Assembly: GCA_038049695.1 (NCBI GenBank)
Contig: CP142456.1
Span: 45,302,001-45,366,000, forward strand
From: Cinnamomum chago
Lineage: Eukaryota; Streptophyta; Magnoliopsida; Laurales; Lauraceae
DNA length: 64,000 bases
Direction of reading: 5' to 3'
A program made the translations under genes and the position numbers. The notes beneath the pieces are model-generated. The model saw only the letters and a list, made by a program, of their open reading frames with translations. It had not been told where the DNA came from and did no database searches. Every line of letters begins with the position of its first letter. Position 1 is the stretch's first letter. Shown here one piece after another: positions 10,530-22,199 of this stretch.

Positions 10530-12200
10530 TGTCGCGACCCCGGACCGGGAATCCCAATCCGGGATCGGGACATTAGTGTGTAATGATTAATCATGATGAT
10601 TACCTACATCCACAATATACAATTCATTTAATTTCCCACAGGTGTCCGCGGTGAGGATATCACAACCTTGCATGAATGTTTCTTTTTAATGCGGAAGCGT
10701 GTAGCAATTCAAATAGTTAGACTATCTCTAGTCATGCAAGCATTAACATCAAATATCAAATCTGTATCAGAAAGAGCAATGATCTATAGCATGTTTCCCA
10801 ATAGTTGTTAAAGTTAGACAAAATATCATTTAGTTACATTCCCCAAAATTAGAGGCCAACAAAGGCCAATATTACAAAATAATAACCCAAAGAATAGTTA
10901 ACAAGTCCTCCCCAAAATGTTACGCCTCTTGGCAACCCGATGTCTACATGACATCGTCAGCACGCCACTCAACTAGAGGCTGCAGCTCACCTACCGCCTC
11001 CTCCGGCTCCTCCTCAAGGAAACCGGCAACGGGACCTGAGTACCAAAGCAAAGGATCAGACACGACGGTCTGGCAAGAGAGTCAGAAGATACGACAACAT
11101 GTAATAGATGAAATATCTCGAAAAGCAAGGAAATCTGTTAAAGCAAGAACTCTCATAAAATAGGTAAATCATTTGCTAGAAACATGTAAACAAGATAAAA
11201 CATATGAGGTAACCAAGGAAATCGGGAATAACAAGGTGGCAATCACATAAAGCTAAGTCCTCTGTCACTAAAGTGACAACAGTATCACGGGACGTTGATC
11301 TCAGTCACACAAGGTGAGGAGAAGCAACGTAAACATATATACAATATAAATATACGGGAACGGGACCACGGTAGCGAACCGGGTATCGGGACGGGACCAC
11401 GGTAATGACCGGGTATCGGGATCCAAACTGCAGCTGGCGGGACGGGAGAGGGATTTCCAAGTCGGTGGATCAAACCGACAAGGTATCCAAGCTTAGTGAT
11501 GCCGACACATAGGTTAAATAACACATCGATACATATGCAAGTAAATCAAGTACAAGTAAATCAATGCACGTGCAAGAATATTCAATGTATCACTTTCATT
11601 TCATATCGGGCAATACTCTTCGGGACAAGTTCATGTTACTAGTGTAACCATCAAGCTTTCGGGAAAACAGGTCATGTAAGGTAAATCATGGAAATGAAGG
11701 AATAAAACGAACTATTACAATTCCGGGAAATATTGATTTCAAGATCGATTTAAGTGAATAGGGGTCCCGTATGTCAATTATAGCCATTACTTGGTACTCC
11801 TTGAGTTTGAAGACATTCCAGGCTCCTTATGCACTTTTACGACTTTTAAACTTAAATTGAGCTTATGGTTATAACTAGATATTATGATAGGAAAACAAGA
11901 CTATAAACGGTCCATCCTAAGTAGGATGTCAACCCGGAACCATCGAGCAACCTACTCAGTCACCGAAAGGAATAGAATTCGCGATACCCAAGGAAATAGA
12001 CTTTGCATTTGGGTATGAAGAGGATATCGTGTCGTTCCATCCCGTTCAAGATTGAATCGATTGAACTTCGATGCATTCCGGACCCACCGTGAAGAGCATC
12101 GGCTCAAGACGCTCTCACATATGGTCAAGTGAGTCCAAGGAGGGTAGCCAAGGTCCACAAAAAAAATAAATTTCAAAACTCACTGGACTCAAACTGAAGT
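10530..12200 (-). mobile_element. Truncated Ty3 LTR D
   Basis: This is the 3' part of a Ty3 LTR in minus orientation. The 3' terminus is intact (plus strand TGTCGCGACCCCGG at 10530). It runs through TTTCCCACAGGTGTCCGCGG, a hairpin at 11057-11072 and GTGAGGAGAAGCAACG, up to a segment (about 11950-12200) that matches 37310-37600 of the array LTR in reverse. It stops at 12200, where SIRE-like sequence begins; the LTR's 5' half is missing. It is the same subfamily as LTR C (34782). The flank GTGGG at 10525-10529 has no partner I can find. Confidence 0.82.
11057..11072 (-). other. Conserved LTR hairpin (CAGAC/GTCTG)
   Basis: CAGAC-ACGACG-GTCTG, a 5-bp perfect stem in LTR D. See the findings for covariation between families. 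Confidence 0.65.
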
Positions 12201-14100
12201 TATCATGTATGGAAGTTATCTCTAAGGGTCTAAAGGCTATCCAAGGGTGAATTTGATCAAAACTAATACTTCCTATGAAGGTTTACACTCCCCCTCAATC
12301 CATTCTCTTCTTTTGTCAAACTTTTGACAAGGTATAACTATTAGATTCAAGAAGTAGATGGTTTAACCAAGTGAGGGTCAACTTCAAGGAAAGGATTAGA
12401 TTCATATAACTATAAGGCTCATATGATCAAATTGCCAAAAGAAAGCAAGGTCTAATGGGAAAAGCAATCATGGATACCAATTGGAAAAACAAAGAATACC
12501 AATTGAGATTTAAGGATATGACTATTAAATCAATCACTCTAAAATGGATTTAAAAATATAACTATTAGGAAAAATCCAAATTAGAGTTATCCATGAAGCA
12601 ATGGGGTTTACTAATCATAGCATCAAATAATTTAACTATGAAAATCATATGCTATGAAAGTTTTGAAATCATTTCATTGAAACATTAAGTGTGACTAATA
12701 TATGCAAGAATGAGTGAAATGAATTTCAAGCATGAAGCCAACCTCAACTAATAACCAACCAATATTATGAACACATAAACATGATGGTCATGGGATATAC
12801 CTATAAGAGCAAGAGAGGTGGCAACATGAACATTATGATGCTAATGGTGTGTGACATGGAACAAATGTATAACTATCAAACTCAATCCAATGCACACAAG
12901 GTCTATCACATACACAAGATAAGAGATCAATTGGATATGAAATCAATGGAAAATTATACCAAATGAAACCAATTGAATATGATAACATGATTAAAAGCAA
13001 GGATGTGACAAACTCAAAATTCCATCAAGCATCATAAATGCATATTCATCACTTTTAAAGATATAACTATTGAGCATAGTGATGAACAAGGTAAATTGCA
13101 ATGCAAAAGAATATGACTTGGAAATGCATGCAATTTCCAAAGTGTCAAAATCATATGAATTCAACATCTAAGATATCCATCAAACATATAGAAATATGAG
13201 AAATGGGTTTCAAAGAGTTTCATATGATTAAGAACACTACTATGAAGTTGAAACATATATAAGGATGATACCAAGAGAAACTACATGAGTCAACATCATA
13301 ACCATCCAAAACGATATGACTATAAGGCATAGAGGATGGATTTGGGTTCTAGTATGGTATCTACAAATATAACTAAGATCACAACCATACATGGAACCAA
13401 TAGTCATTTGCATATTAAAAAGAATGAAAATAAACAAGCAAGGATGCAAACAACATACATTTCCATTTCTAAGATAATGAAACCAAAAGAAAAGGAAATG
13501 AGAACATGGAACATGCTTTGATGAATATGACTAATGATGTTATAGAGCATTTCCATTCAAACAATCTTCAAATCATTTCAATAAACAAAATCCAACAATA
13601 AGCATAAAAAGAATGAATTTGAAGATCAATTTTCAACATTCTATTTTAAAAGATATAACTTAATTGAAACACATACAAGTTGATTTTTCAAAACAATGTT
13701 CTCCATATAAAAGTATAACTTAGAAATCCATGGAAAACTTGAATTGATTCAAATCATTTGTTCAAATAATCTTACTATGACATATACACAAATGATTCAA
13801 TAACAATTGATCATGAATAAATCTAGCTATGAAAGCTTTTAACATCACAATCAATTAATCATGTAAAGAAATGCAATGCAAGACTTATGTGTGCAAAAAG
13901 CAAATCAAACATGATGAAATTATAATCAAAAGATTTTGAAAACCATGACATGTAACTTGGAATGGTGCATGAAAACAAAATCAAATGATCATAAAGAAAC
14001 AATGCATTTAAATAAATGTAACTATATAGAAACAAAATGCAATGCAACATGACCAACAAAGTGATTTAACTTAAAAAGAATAGGTTGGTCAATGGAGTCC
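12201..14100 (-). repeat. Non-coding domain with spaced AAGATATAACTA-like motifs
   Basis: The plus strand shows repeated (A)AGATATAACTA(T)-like words, for example near 12320, 12550, 13058, 13360, 13650 and 13703. They are the reverse complement of the TAGTTATATCT series at 26479-28692. Spacing is roughly 50-120 bp. Flanking text aligns with the plus-strand element in reverse. No long frame is present. Confidence 0.75.
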
Positions 14101-14106
14101 AAGGCC

Positions 14107-15507
14107 TTAAGGTTTGTCTAAGTAAATAACTTTTGGAATCCACCTAAGGTCTTGAGAGGGTTGAACTTTGAGGTCTATTTTGGACTTCTCACCAACTAAA
14201 GGAGATTTGACTTGATAAATTTTCAATTTAAACTTATCACCATGATATTTAGATTTAACTAAATTTAGCTTAGATTGGTGATTAGTCTTTTGATGTTGGT
14301 GAGTTTGTTTCTTTGGGGATTGTTTCTCTTTTCTTTTCTTCTTATTTTCTCCCTTTACTTGACTTTTGAATTTTAGATTTAACTTAGCAACTTTCTTCAA
14401 AAGTTCTTTCATGGGTTGATATAAGGGAGATAGGTTGAGAAGCTTTTTGTTCATAGATTCTTTTAAGCTTGGTTTAACTTGTTTAAACTTCTTAGAATCT
14501 ATCTTAGGAGACTCCATTTTAATAGATTTAACTTGTTTAGTCTTTTTGGAGTCTTTCTTGATTTTTAGTGTCTTACCCTTCATAGGTTTTGATTCTCCAT
14601 TCTTTAGTTCAAAGATGGGCTTAGACACATAGCTTCTTTTTCTTAGTTTGCACTCAAATTTTAGATGTCCTTCTTTACCACAATAATGACATTTAATTTT
14701 GGACATTTGAGAGAGAGTGCTAGAGAATGAGGACTCACCTTTCACAAAAGTGTTGGTGAATTTAGGGTCATGTGAAGTATACTTATTAAAACCAAGACCC
14801 GTCCTATCTCCATGAGGTTTACCCAATTTGAATAATTTTTCAAGTCTATCTTCACTTTGGGTAAACTTGCACTCATACTTTTGTTTATAAACTTCAAGTT
14901 GAGTGACTTTGGTTATAAGGATTGAATTTTCATTTTTAACTTTTGAGAGTTCATTTTCAATTTCCTTATATTTGCTTAGCTCTTCATTGGCAAGTTTTAA
15001 TTCAAGTTTTAGTTCATCAACAACATTAGATCCAAGTTCTTGGGTTTTTAACTTACTTTTAATCAACTTGGCTTCTAAATTGTTAAAGTCCTTGTCTTGC
15101 ATTTTTATTTGATCTCTTAGATTTAAATTTTCCTTATTGACATTTTCATAATCCATCTTTAAATCTCTTAGTTCATCTTGAATGTTAGATAGATTATTTA
15201 AAGAGATCATGAACTTAGATTCTAAACAATTTATGACTTCTTCTTTCTCTCTAAGCTCATCTTTTGAAGAGACTAATTCTTTGTTTAGTCTTTTAGATTC
15301 TTCTCTTAACTTTTTGTTTCTCTTTTCAGTCTTTAAGGATAATTCATATAATTCCTCAAAGGCTTGTTGAAGATCTTCTTCATTTTCTTTAATTTCTTCT
15401 TATTTTAATTCAATTTGAGATTCTTTTAATTGAATGTTTGAATCTCCAATAGAAGGAAGAATGAAGGGTCTAGAAGAATCTACAAGATCTAGCATAGTGG
15501 AGTCCAT
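14107..15507 (-). pseudogene. gag: SIRE-like Gag with coiled coil and zinc knuckle
   Basis: This is a Gag-like protein. I place the start at ATG 15505-15507 (MDSTML...), about 100 bases after the PBS, because the E/K-rich heptad-like sequence is continuous from there. A TAA at 15400-15402 interrupts it; the open part from 15210 encodes 367 residues. The first 150 residues form a long E/K/L/N-rich coiled coil. A CX2CX4HX4C knuckle (CHYCGKEGHLKFEC) lies near residue 175. The tail is strongly basic (K-rich) and ends at 14107. The architecture resembles plant SIRE/Maximus Gag; the function (RNA packaging) is inferred from the family. No pol follows, which is unusual and suggests supply in trans. 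Confidence 0.8.
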
Positions 15508-15609
15508 TCTAATGATTTTCATATAAAGGACAACTCTAGGGTTTTAACTCTAGGTTTTTACACCTAATCAAGAGTTCCAAACACTTGATCCTAAAAGATA
15601 GAGCACGAG

Positions 15610-15621
15610 GCTCTGATACCA
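15610..15621 (-). other. Primer-binding site, SIRE-like element
   Basis: TGGTATCAGAGC on the minus strand, complementary to initiator-Met tRNA, two bases from the LTR end (15624). Confidence 0.85.
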
Positions 15622-15882
15622 ATTGAAAGTCCTTGGGATCCTAACCCTAGAGGGGGGGGGGGTGAATAGGGTGAGCTACAATTATGACTAATTAAGACCA
15701 ATTTTAAATTCTTAAACTAAACTAGTCACATGTGATGATAAATCAATCAATATGCGGAAGCTAAAACAAAAACAATCACCACATAGCAATCACCACAACA
15801 CAATATTTATAGTGGTTCGGCCAACGTGCCTACATCCACTACCGGCTTGTGCATCCAACACCCCACCGGATTTCCACTATGT

Positions 15883-16090
15883 ATGCTTTTTACTAGGCTA
15901 AGCAATAACCCTTACAATATTGTTTTTCTAGGCTAAACAACAACCTCTCAATGTGCTTTTATAGGCTAAGCAATAACCTTTACAAAATGCTTTTCTTAGG
16001 CTAAGCAATAACCTTACAAGATGCTTTTCTTAGGCTAAGCAATAACCTTACAAGATGCTTTTCTTAGGCTAAGCAATAACCTTTACAAAT
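15883..16090 (-). repeat. Minisatellite in the SIRE-like LTR (TAGGCTAAGCAATAACC)
   Basis: About six imperfect units of 33-39 bp, each with AGGCTAAGCAATAACC and a TGCTTTT lead. The plus-strand family member has about four units (25919-26050), so copy number varies within the family. Confidence 0.8.
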
Positions 16091-16884
16091 CAAGATTTCT
16101 CTAAGAAAGTGTCTTCACAAAAGATCACTCTAATAGATACAATTTAAGCTCAATGAAATTGCCTCTTAATTAGGCGGATTTGAAAGTTTAAAACAAACTC
16201 ACACAAACACTATATGAATGCAAAGATGAATGCTCATGATGTGTGTGTGTGATGACTTCAATCAAGTTTAAAAAGAAAGCTTAATCAAATATATGCTTGA
16301 AGCATTTCAAAGTTCAAAGCTCATGAAAGATTTGATTGAAGTCTAATGCAAATCACATGTATGAAAAATAACTTGTTAATGATATGAAAGTCAAAGAATC
16401 ACAAGTTGTATGAAAATGACTAACTTAGAACATGTGATGCATGTGCAATGTTGTTTTCAAAACCAAATTAATTTTACTAAAGTTCAAATGAATGAAAACA
16501 ACAAATTAGGTCTCAACCAAGAAAATGAATCATGCCATAAAAAGGAAATCAAAGATTTATACTAAGCATGATTAAGAAGGTTTTAGAAACTACTTGGATT
16601 GAAACCAAAGTGAAGAATCCAATCTTAATTAGATCAAAGATTAGGAGAAGAATGGATTCAACACATCATAGTTATCATGTACAAAATCATTTACCAATAG
16701 CTTAAATAAAACATGAAAACTATGATTAACAAAGGTAGAGCTTACTTGGTGGTTTAACTCTTAATCCAAGCTTTAGCTCTCCTAATCACCTCCTAGCCTT
16801 TCCAACTTCATCCCCTTTCAATGGCTCCAAAATGCTCTCAAAGGTTCATGAGTCAAGCCTTGAAAAAGGTTGGAAAAGAATGGA

Positions 16885-16891
16885 TTTTATA
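16885..16891 (-). promoter_or_regulatory. TATA box in the SIRE-like LTR
   Basis: The minus strand reads GGCTATAAAATCC. The palindrome cluster 16917-17049 lies just upstream in element sense. Confidence 0.7.
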
Positions 16892-16916
16892 GCCAAAAAG
16901 TGTCCAACGGCTAGTC

Positions 16917-17049
16917 CTCGGTCGACCGGCAAAGGGGTCTCGGTCGACCGAGAAAGCACAACGGTCATAAAAGTTACCGTTGGGGCTTCAGGGCTCAGTT
17001 ACCCTGCAGTGTCCTCGGTCGACCGAGACACAGGTCTCGGTCGACCGGC
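16917..17049 (-). repeat. CTCGGTCGACCGAG palindrome cluster
   Basis: Four CGGTCGACCG palindromes lie at 16919-16928, 16941-16950, 17016-17025 and 17038-17047. The middle two extend to the 14-bp perfect palindrome CTCGGTCGACCGAG. Spacing is 22, 75 and 22 bp. A CAACGG...CCGTTG inverted repeat lies between the pairs (about 16957-16983). Confidence 0.85.
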
Positions 17050-17564
17050 GACACTGCCGGGCGAGTCCCTGGGGCCAAAAATCCAACTTTTTTCCATTTC
17101 AAAGTATTTCTTTGAGGGATCTTTGGGCCACTCAATCAAGCTTAAATAACATGTTTTAAGACATTCTAAGATGTTTAAAAACATGAACACACAAAGCCTA
17201 AAATGATTCAAAAGATTAACACCAAAGGCTAGCTTGATTTGATACAACTCTTTTCAAATGACAATGCATACAAAAATGATTCTTTTTGTGATGAATGTAT
17301 GCAAGGCTCAAACCTAAATACTCAACAAGATTTTCCAAGTATAATGCACAAGGAAATAGGTTTTCAAAAGAGTTTGGGTTTCAAAACCAATGCATCCAAG
17401 TTTTGAACCAAAACATGCATAAAACAAATACTTTTCCAAATCTTAAAAGCTATGCATGTATAAAACTAGATTTCAAGGTTTTCTAAAACAATGCAAGTGT
17501 GAGAATTCAAATGATGCTAAAGTGCAAATGCATCCATCAAATTGCAAATACAAAATTCCTAACA

Positions 17565-18529
17565 ATCAACACTAACTAGAACTCTTTCCAAAAATTAATT
17601 TGATTTGACCAATTTTAGTAACTTACTATGTTTGGATTAGATTTGGAAATATTCTAAATTAAGCATGCATCCATAAATAGAAAGTGCTAAAATTAGAAAC
17701 TAGTCCTCTCCTCCACATGGCCCTAGTGGAATAGACTTCTTGGACTTCTAGACTTTCCAAAACTTTGGAATTCCTCAAACTCTTTGGGCAACTCCAAAAC
17801 TCTTTTGGTAATCTTTAAGCTCTTTGATTAGGAGTCCAACATCGCTTTCCTTCTTCGTCTCGGACATCGCCAGAATTTACAAATTTAGAAAAATTACATA
17901 AATTCCTATGCCTCGATTATGAGACTTACATGGTAATCTAAACATGGGAATAAAAGGGCTATAGGGAAATTCATCATGTCTTACCTTTTCACGGGAAACC
18001 AAGGAAACCATGATGCCCTTTACATTTAGCCTTAAATAAACCAATAACCATAAATAGAAAGCAAAAGACTTGTGGGCCATATGGAGAGGACATGATCATT
18101 TGCAAGTTAATATCTCATACAACAAAGCATCTCACAAAACCAGGTTACCAAACCACAATGGAAAAATAAGATGCCAAAAGCAGCCACCCTTTTAATACAT
18201 GCACTTCGCAGAGGGGGTCCGGGGGTGTTCCCCGGCGGTGGTCGAGCTGGGTTTTTTTTTTGAAGTGATCCTTATGAAGGTAGAAAATTGGGTTTTTTTT
18301 AATTCGAGTCCAAACACCTCCAAAACACTTTTAAAGGCTCTCAATGGCATCCTACCATCCTTCCATCATAATTAAACCCTTTTGTGATTATCCAAACATG
18401 GATTTACTACATAAAGTAAACAAACCTAATAATAACTGATCCTTACATAGCCCTAGGTCTATCCTCTTCGCATCTCATGCAAAGATTAGATCTAGAACGC
18501 TGATCTAACATAATTAGAGATGAGGTATG
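17565..18529 (-). other. Leader of copia K, PBS-proximal part, plus unassigned DNA
   Basis: No gene. The PBS-proximal part is presumably the K leader. It holds a GC hairpin CCGGGG/CCCCGG at 18219-18235, next to poly-T runs at 18249 and 18292 on the plus strand. Stretch 17565-17875 is not recognised. No partner for the 17565-17569 sequence ATCAA was found at 10525-10529. Confidence 0.5.
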
Positions 18530-18541
18530 GCTCTGATACCA
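18530..18541 (-). other. Primer-binding site of copia K
   Basis: TGGTATCAGAGC on the minus strand, two bases from the 5' LTR. Confidence 0.9.
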
Positions 18542-18543
18542 AT

Positions 18544-20289
18544 TGTTGGAAAATAGGTGGGCCTTTCATATAGGTTTCAAAAACTTTTGACCCACTTGAT
18601 GCAGGAATCAATTATCTAGAAGGCAACAAACTCAATCCAGGATGCAATTCCTGAAACTCATAAATCATGTACAGCAATATATACTATCTAGAAGATAGAA
18701 AACAACACATAAACATGCAACCACGAAATCTATAACATACAAGGATATGAATTATACCTTTGGAGCTTGGTAGTGCTCTAATGGAGAATTTGAGTTCTTT
18801 CTTTGATGATGAACACCTTCACTAATCAAATTAGAATCTCCAACACCTTTTGATCTTCCACGCTATGACCCGTATCAGATTCTCTTTTCTCAAGAAGATG
18901 GTGGAATCTCCAAGAGAAAACCCTAAAGGAAACTAGAAGAGGGAGAGGAAGAGAGGTGTGCAACTCGTGCATAATCGAATGGGTTGGGCGTTAATCACTA
19001 TGATGGTTAAGTGTTGGACGTCCAAGCCTCCTCTCCTCTTTTATAGCACTTAGGCAACCTCCTCTTTCTAATTGAAATAGAAGTCTTACTTCCAAGACAA
19101 TTAGTTGCTTACTAAATCAAAATTAGAAGTCTCATTTCAAATATGATTAGTAACTTTCTCTTTTTCTAATTAAAATAGAAGTCTCACTTCCATTAGTAAT
19201 TAGTAACTTACTATTACCCCTATTAGAAGTCTCACTTCAAATAGAAATAGTAACTTTCTATTTCCTTTTAGAGTTCTACTATAATTAGTATCTTTCTAAT
19301 ATCTTGGGCTAGCGTGTGGACCACTAGGGATTCCTTAGAAAGCTGGCTCCAACTGGGACACGCGACCCCACATCTCATGTGCAATCCAGGCCCACAGTTA
19401 ATTGCAAATAACTCCACTATATAAATGCAATTGCACTCCAGTCTTAGGAATATATTACAATGAAGACCCTAAACTTCCCAATCACCACAAGTAGGCCCCT
19501 CCATCTATATCCATGGATCAATTGGACCTGTCTACCAAAATATATCCATATCTTATTATCCTTGAGCCCAAATCAATTATAGTGATCATTTAGTACTGAT
19601 CCAATTAACTCTTAATTGAAATTGGTGCGCACTTACCAATGATAAATCCATTAATTGGCACAAGGGGATATTAAAGACAGATTTCGTCTTGACCATTGAA
19701 TGTTCCCACAGCTCTACTACCACGTGCCCAAATCACCTAGGTGTTGACCTACAATTGGCCTCACTCATTGGTGACTCAAAGCAAATGAATAGGTAGAAAC
19801 TTGAGTTCATTAATGTCTCAGGATTATGAGCCTATTGCTAGGGAATTATGAGAGCAGACCTTAAAGTAAAGACAGTGTATATAAGGTGCTTCTCATGGTC
19901 CTTCAATACATCCAATGTACCAGCACAATGATCCAGAATCTTACATTCCGATGATCGAGACAAATCACACTATCTCATAGTGATCAAATTGCTGCAACCT
20001 TGTCAGATGGGATGCCCAATCTCATCACTGGTTGTGAAGATATTTAAGTATAAGATTTACAATACATGTCTCTGGTATGTGGATCTCATCCATACACATG
20101 TATTACATCTAGTATACTTGTGGACTCCGGTTCATCTCATGAACTATTATGTCATTCGTATTGGTTATGTGCAAGTATATAATTAAACACCATTCATCTC
20201 ATGAAAGGAAAGCATGATTGTATTGATAAATAAATAAATTAATCAATTTATTACATCATATACTTGGCTTTGAGACCATCAAACTAACA
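18544..20289 (-). mobile_element. 5' LTR of copia K
   Basis: 1746 bp, same length as the 3' LTR (offset 14,218). It carries the same TATA box and AGAAGTCTCACTTC repeats. More than a dozen substitutions separate the pair. Confidence 0.93.
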
Positions 20290-20294
20290 GTAAT
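20290..20294. repeat. Target-site duplication, right copy, copia K
   Basis: GTAAT, identical to 4321-4325. Confidence 0.92.
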
Positions 20295-20539
20295 ACCTCT
20301 AGCAATTGTCTTTGAATCTCTACCAATTCTCTTGCATGATCTTCCTCTCTCTTAAGCATTTGCTCTTGCAATCTAGCTTGATTCTCATTGGCCTGACGCT
20401 GTTGGTCAAGCATTGCCTGCATCATTTGTTGGAATTGATTTGGCGTGTTGTTATCAACTCTATCCTCTTCAAGTGGCCTTGTATGATCACTATTGCTTGC
20501 AGAAGGGTTGCCGTTTATCGGTCGCTTACGAGGTGGCAT
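20295..20539 (-). pseudogene. gag: Ty3/gypsy gag N-terminus (element A)
   Basis: The frame begins MPPRKRP at 20537-20539, a typical start for plant chromovirus Gag. It continues as a polar N-terminal region with a Q-rich coiled-coil stretch (QQMMQAMLDQQ ... QEQMLKREEDHARELVEIQ). It is cut by copia K at 20289. Removing K and solo LTR E, the frame runs on into 1-797. The PBS and LTR A lie about 150 bp upstream, the normal arrangement. Confidence 0.82.
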
Positions 20540-20684
20540 GATGCTACAAAACATAATGTTAGCACATAATAATCAAATAAAGGGTCACACATTGCTCACA
20601 CAATACTAGCTAACGAAGAATCTAACGAATCCTCGCCACGTCCTTAGGATTTCTAGTTTCTTTTAATTGCTTGAAACACGTCTC

Positions 20685-20696
20685 GCTCTGATACCA
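20685..20696 (-). other. Primer-binding site of Ty3 element A
   Basis: TGGTATCAGAGC on the minus strand, separated from LTR A (20700) by GAC. Confidence 0.9.
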
Positions 20697-21246
20697 GTCT
20701 GTCGCGACCCTAGACCGGGCCCGAAGGACTAATCCGGGATCGGGACACTAATGATGATAGTGTGGTGAGTGAATGGTTAATGATGTACCACATCGGTTTA
20801 ATGCCATACATTTATTTAATTTCCCACAGGTGTCTGCGGTGAGGATATCACAACTATATATGCACATTTTTATTAAGTGCGGAAGCGTGTAGCAAATCAA
20901 ATATTCAATCCATCTCTAATCATAAAGATCATAACACAAGTATAGTACTGTATCAGAATGAGCAATGATCATTAGCATGTTACCCAAAAATAAATTAAAG
21001 TTTAAACAAAGATCATTTAATTACATTTTCCAAAAATAGAGGCCAACAAGGCCAATATGAACAAAATACCAATCCCCAAAAGAATGGTTAAAAGTTTTTC
21101 CAAAATTTTATCTCTCTCTCTAGCAATCCAATGTCTAAATGACATCATTAGCACGCCACTCAACTAACTGCTGCGGTTCTCCGACCGCCTCCTCGTGCTC
21201 CTCCTCGAGATAACCAACAACGGGACCTGAGTACCAAAGAGTGGGT

Positions 21247-21262
21247 CAAACACGACGGTTTG
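21247..21262 (-). other. Conserved LTR hairpin (CAAAC/GTTTG variant)
   Basis: CAAAC-ACGACG-GTTTG. Compared with CAGAC-ACGACG-GTCTG in LTRs C and D, both sides of the third stem pair have changed, so pairing is kept. Confidence 0.65.
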
Positions 21263-22199
21263 GAAAATGGGTAAAATACAAGGACAATATAATGATAAAT
21301 GAATTTACCTTCAAAAGCATTTAAACCTGTTTAAATAACAATTTCTATAAACGAGATAAAACATTTATTCAAGTACAAGTAGGCATTGTAAAACATGTAA
21401 GGTAACCAAGGAAACGGGAAACAAGCAAGATGGCAACCACACGAAGCTAAGTCCTCTATCACTAAAGTGACAGAGCAATAACTAGGCACTGATCTCAGTC
21501 ACTCGAGGTGAGGAGAAACGATGGATCTTATAAATACATATACATATACTATACATGACCACGGTAGCGAGCCGGGCATCGGGAACCACAGTAGCAATCT
21601 GCGGCATCGGGACAAGACCACGGTAATAACCGGGTAGCGGGATCTAAACTGTTGGTGGCGGGACAAGAGGGGGATCTCCAAGTCGGTGGATCAGACCAAC
21701 GGGGTTATCCAAGCTTAGTGCTGCCGACTAATAGGTCAAATTACAAATCGAGAGATGTACAAGTAAATCAAGTACAATTAAACGAACGGGCAGGACATGG
21801 GTGCTCAAGGGCACACTGTCGTTTCATGTGGTGCAATGCACTTCAAGACAAGTAACCATTGTAAGTGTACTTCAATGCTTTCGGGAAAACAAGGCATGTA
21901 GTATAAATCTCGGGATCAATAAAGTACAATAAACAATTGAAATTTCGGGTAAAGTATCGGGTTCAAGATTTATTTGAAGTGAATAGGGATCCTGTATGTC
22001 GATCTAATAATCATTTGGTACTCTTTGAGTTTGAGGACATTCCGGGCTCCTTATACACTTTAAATTTTCAAAACTTTAAATGAAATCTTCGTGATATGGT
22101 TTCTTTCTCAAATGGCCTCATACATTTCTTAGTAAATCTCCTTTGACCGACAAAGCTCATCGCTCGAGCGAACCAGAGAGTTTGCCCGAGCGAGGAGCT

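Larger units (their letters stand above)
12201..17564 (-). mobile_element. SIRE/Maximus-like copia derivative, gag only, 3' truncated
   Basis: Minus orientation: 5' LTR 15624-17564, PBS 15610-15621, gag 14107-15507, then about 1.9 kb of AT-rich non-coding domain to 12201. No protease, integrase or RT is seen, so this copy looks non-autonomous. The 3' LTR and PPT are missing; the end abuts LTR D. The LTR terminus, PBS spacing and non-coding domain match the plus-strand element at 24097-31468. Confidence 0.82.
15624..17564 (-). mobile_element. 5' LTR of the SIRE-like minus element
   Basis: 1941 bp. Element sense starts at 17564 (TGTTAGGAATTTT) and ends at 15624 after a C-rich run, which is a G tract of 10 or so on the plus strand near 15652. 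It is 272 bp shorter than the LTRs at 24097 and 29256, mainly because it lacks their internal duplication of about 300 bp. Confidence 0.85.
4326..20289 (-). mobile_element. Complete, inactive Ty1/copia retrotransposon K
   Basis: The element is 15,964 bp with two LTRs of identical length (1746 bp), TG...CA ends, a PBS at 18530-18541, a PPT at 6072-6084 and a perfect TSD (GTAAT). Domain order on the minus strand is gag, protease, integrase, reverse transcriptase, RNase H, which is the Ty1/copia order. Every domain carries stop codons or frameshifts. The LTRs differ at more than a dozen sites, so the insertion is not recent. Its leader was later enlarged by about 7 kb of other retrotransposon DNA (10530-17564). 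It inserted into gag of element A. Confidence 0.95.

Noticed and set aside
10530-17564. One single inserted element
   Set aside because: Flanking pentamers do not match, the two halves belong to different superfamilies, and both are truncated at the internal junction.
18530-18541. tRNA gene suggested by TGGTATCAGAGC-like sequence
   Set aside because: Only the 12-base primer-binding complement is present next to an LTR; no tRNA cloverleaf.
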